From assembly GCA_020402745.1 (NCBI GenBank), contig JADBYZ010000009.1, positions 1-64,000 of the forward strand: a stretch of DNA of 64,000 bases, in the 5' to 3' direction. Shown here in pieces: positions 62,646 to 64,000 of the stretch (within the stretch, counting starts at the first letter, position 1; every line of letters starts with the position of its first letter). Position numbers and translations under genes: made by a program. The DNA comes from Phenylobacterium sp. (GTDB taxonomy: Bacteria; Pseudomonadota; Alphaproteobacteria; Caulobacterales; Caulobacteraceae). The notes beneath the pieces are model-generated. The model was not told the origin of the DNA. It made no database searches and saw only the letters and a list, made by a program, of their open reading frames with translations.

Positions 62646-63466
62646 CGGGCGCCAGCGCCCGGGGCGGCGGCCAGGCCGCGCCGGATCAGCCAGGCGCCAA
62701 ACAGCACCATGGGCAGGCTGAGGATCATGCCCATGGTCAGGCCGAAGGGAAAGGCGGGCATGTAGAAGTCAGGCTCACGGACGGTTTCCACCAGGATCCG
62801 CGCCAGGCCGTAGCCGGCGAAGAAGAGGCCGGCGACCACCCCGGGTCGCGACAGGAGGCCCGCCCGGTGGGTCGCCCAGCGCAGGACCAGAAACAGGACG
62901 ATCCCCTCCAGAGCGGCCTCGTAGAGCTGACTGGGATGGCGCGGCTCAGGGCCTGCGGCGGGGAAGACCATGGCCCAGGGCAGGTCGGACGGGCGACCCC
63001 AGAGCTCGCCGTTGATGAAGTTTGCGACGCGTCCGAGGAAGAGTCCGATCGGAACCACGGCGCAGACCAGATCGCCGAGGGAAAAGATGTCCAGGGCCCG
63101 ACGTCGGACGAAGACGCCAACGGCGACCAGGACGCCCAGGCAGCCGCCGTGAAAGCTCATCCCGCCATTCCAGACCTTCAAGACCTCCAGCGGGTCGGTC
63201 AGCAGGAGTCCCGGCGTGTAGAAGACCACATGGCCCAACCGTCCTCCCACGATGATCCCCAGGGTGATCCACAGGACGAGGTCCTCAAGGCCCGTCTTGT
63301 CCACAGGCGGTCCACGCTCGTTCCACAGGGCGGGTCGGCCGATGATCGCGCCGGCATAGCGCCAGCCGGCGAGGATGCCGACGATGTAAGCAAGGGCGTA
63401 CCATCGGATGACCAGGGGCCCGATCTGGATCAGGACGGGGTCAATCTGCGGAAAAGGCAGGGCCAA
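62642..63466 (-). CDS. lgt: Prolipoprotein diacylglyceryl transferase
   Basis: Lgt attaches diacylglycerol to the lipobox cysteine of prelipoproteins in the inner membrane. The signature GRVANFINGELWGRP (about residues 145-159) is present, with the early IRWYALAYIVGILAGW and HGGCLGV. Seven membrane segments are visible. It heads the lgt-midA-pgeF operon. Several lipoproteins in this window depend on it. Confidence 0.96.
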   Translation of the reverse strand: MALPFPQIDPVLIQIGPLVIRWYALAYIVGILAGWRYAGAIIGRPALWNERGPPVDKTGLEDLVLWITLGIIVGGRLGHVVFYTPGLLLTDPLEVLKVWNGGMSFHGGCLGVLVAVGVFVRRRALDIFSLGDLVCAVVPIGLFLGRVANFINGELWGRPSDLPWAMVFPAAGPEPRHPSQLYEAALEGIVLFLVLRWATHRAGLLSRPGVVAGLFFAGYGLARILVETVREPDFYMPAFPFGLTMGMILSLPMVLFGAWLIRRGLAAAPGAGAR

Positions 63467-63548
63467 GGCGCGACTCCGGGTCAGTACGGACCCGTGGTTT
63501 AGCCGATAACCCCTTCGCTTTCACCCCCGGCGGGCCCATATAGGCCGC

Positions 63549-63803
63549 ATGCAGACACAGAACCCCTTCCTCGACGAAATGGCCCGCCTCACCAACGCCG
63601 CTATGGGCTTGGCGCAGAGCGCAGGCGAAGAGGCCCGGGCCGCTTTCCGAGCCCAGGCCGACCGCTGGGTGGCCGAACTGGATCTTGTGCGCCGCGACGA
63701 GATCGAGGCCTTGAAGGCTGAGATCGCCGCTCTCCGGGCGGAGGTCGCGGCCTTGAGCGCCGCGCCTGCGACGCCCAAGCGCCGCAAGCCTGCGTCAAAA
63801 TGA
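63549..63803 (+). CDS. ubiK: UbiK (BMFP/YqiC-type) ubiquinone accessory factor
   Basis: The 84-residue protein has NPFLDEMARLTNAAMGLAQ, then EEARAAFRAQADRWVAELDL, a V-RRDE segment, and a coiled coil (EIEALKAEIAALRAEVAALS). UbiK homologues assemble the ubiquinone-synthesis complex. The K- and R-rich tail is typical. It is divergent from lgt. Confidence 0.9.
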   Translation: MQTQNPFLDEMARLTNAAMGLAQSAGEEARAAFRAQADRWVAELDLVRRDEIEALKAEIAALRAEVAALSAAPATPKRRKPASK

Positions 63804-63928
63804 TCCACAGGTCCGGGATGCGTCCCGGCGGCTAGTGGAAGAATCCGACTCTAGGGAATCCCCTGTTCCGGATTAGCCTGCCTCCAGCAGATCGACGATT
63901 CGATCTCAACGAGGAGGCTGTCGGCCCG

Positions 63929-64000
63929 ATGGAATCTTTCCTGTCCGAGGACGAGGCCCTGTTGAGCCAAGACCCCCTGGACGTGGTCGAACATGTTCTC
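63929..64000 (+). CDS. Probable YbjN-domain protein, N-terminus only
   Basis: The last 72 bases encode the first 24 residues, MESFLSEDEALLSQDPLDVV then EHVL, open to the window end. The acidic start and the DPLD-VE motif resemble YbjN-domain proteins of Caulobacterales, often found next to ubiK. GAGGAGG lies 11 bases upstream. Assignment rests on short similarity only. Confidence 0.5.
   Translation, partial: MESFLSEDEALLSQDPLDVVEHVL

Overview
The window is high-GC bacterial chromosome with tightly packed genes, 4-base ATGA overlaps, and housekeeping genes of alphaproteobacterial type: a three-gene bc1 complex, an ArgJ preceded by a parvulin lipoprotein, SecA with a C-terminal zinc motif, UbiK next to Lgt, and aerobic HemF. 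Together with the intergenic palindromes this suggests a Caulobacterales genome (Caulobacter or Phenylobacterium type). That assignment is an inference from gene content and style, not from a marker comparison.

Layout. 1-1650 is a lower-GC island: a 5'-replaced DUF1203 gene, a LysE-type exporter and the tail of an ArsR regulator, enclosed by an 89-bp inverted repeat (81/89 identical) that looks like the inner ends of two decayed insertion elements. 1673-6622 holds a Nudix hydrolase, a ChrA chromate transporter, a TRIC-type channel, a TetR regulator divergent from a small membrane protein, and a WYL regulator. 6745-10152 is a single-chain biotin-dependent acyl-CoA carboxylase. 10304-14996 carries a quinone oxidoreductase, an outer-membrane barrel, a Tat-exported short-chain dehydrogenase, a DUF4440 protein and a YffB/ArsC-like protein. 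15013-20385 is secA, divergent from a parvulin lipoprotein coupled to argJ. 20800-24960 has a CocE-type lipoprotein hydrolase, two small proteins and a D-aminoacylase flanked by palindromic repeats.

25138-30032 is an RND efflux pair with a divergent TetR gene and a perfect 15-bp operator-like palindrome between them. 30016-34676 contains an SDR, a COG3650 protein, a VOC/AhpD-like pair, a double CDGSH protein and a serine hydrolase. 34994-39611 is a co-directional acyl-CoA dehydrogenase / feruloyl-CoA synthetase-like / ThDP enzyme cluster, closed by a perfect hairpin. 39690-41015 encodes a secreted protein with five repeats of four cysteines. 41200-45361 has an MBL hydrolase, two GNATs, and an alkylation-repair pair (Ogt and an Ada-AlkA fusion).

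45466-52695 has an SDR, an MFS transporter, a GNAT, a DUF1285-Nudix-CCA-amidotransferase operon with overlapping genes, and HemF. 52688-56094 has TrmL and the bc1 operon petABC. 56159-63466 carries ychF, pth, the L25 gene, a lipoprotein, prs, pgeF, a MidA-type methyltransferase and lgt. 63549-64000 holds ubiK and the start of a probable YbjN-domain gene. I saw no tRNA, rRNA, CRISPR array, intact transposase or phage genes.
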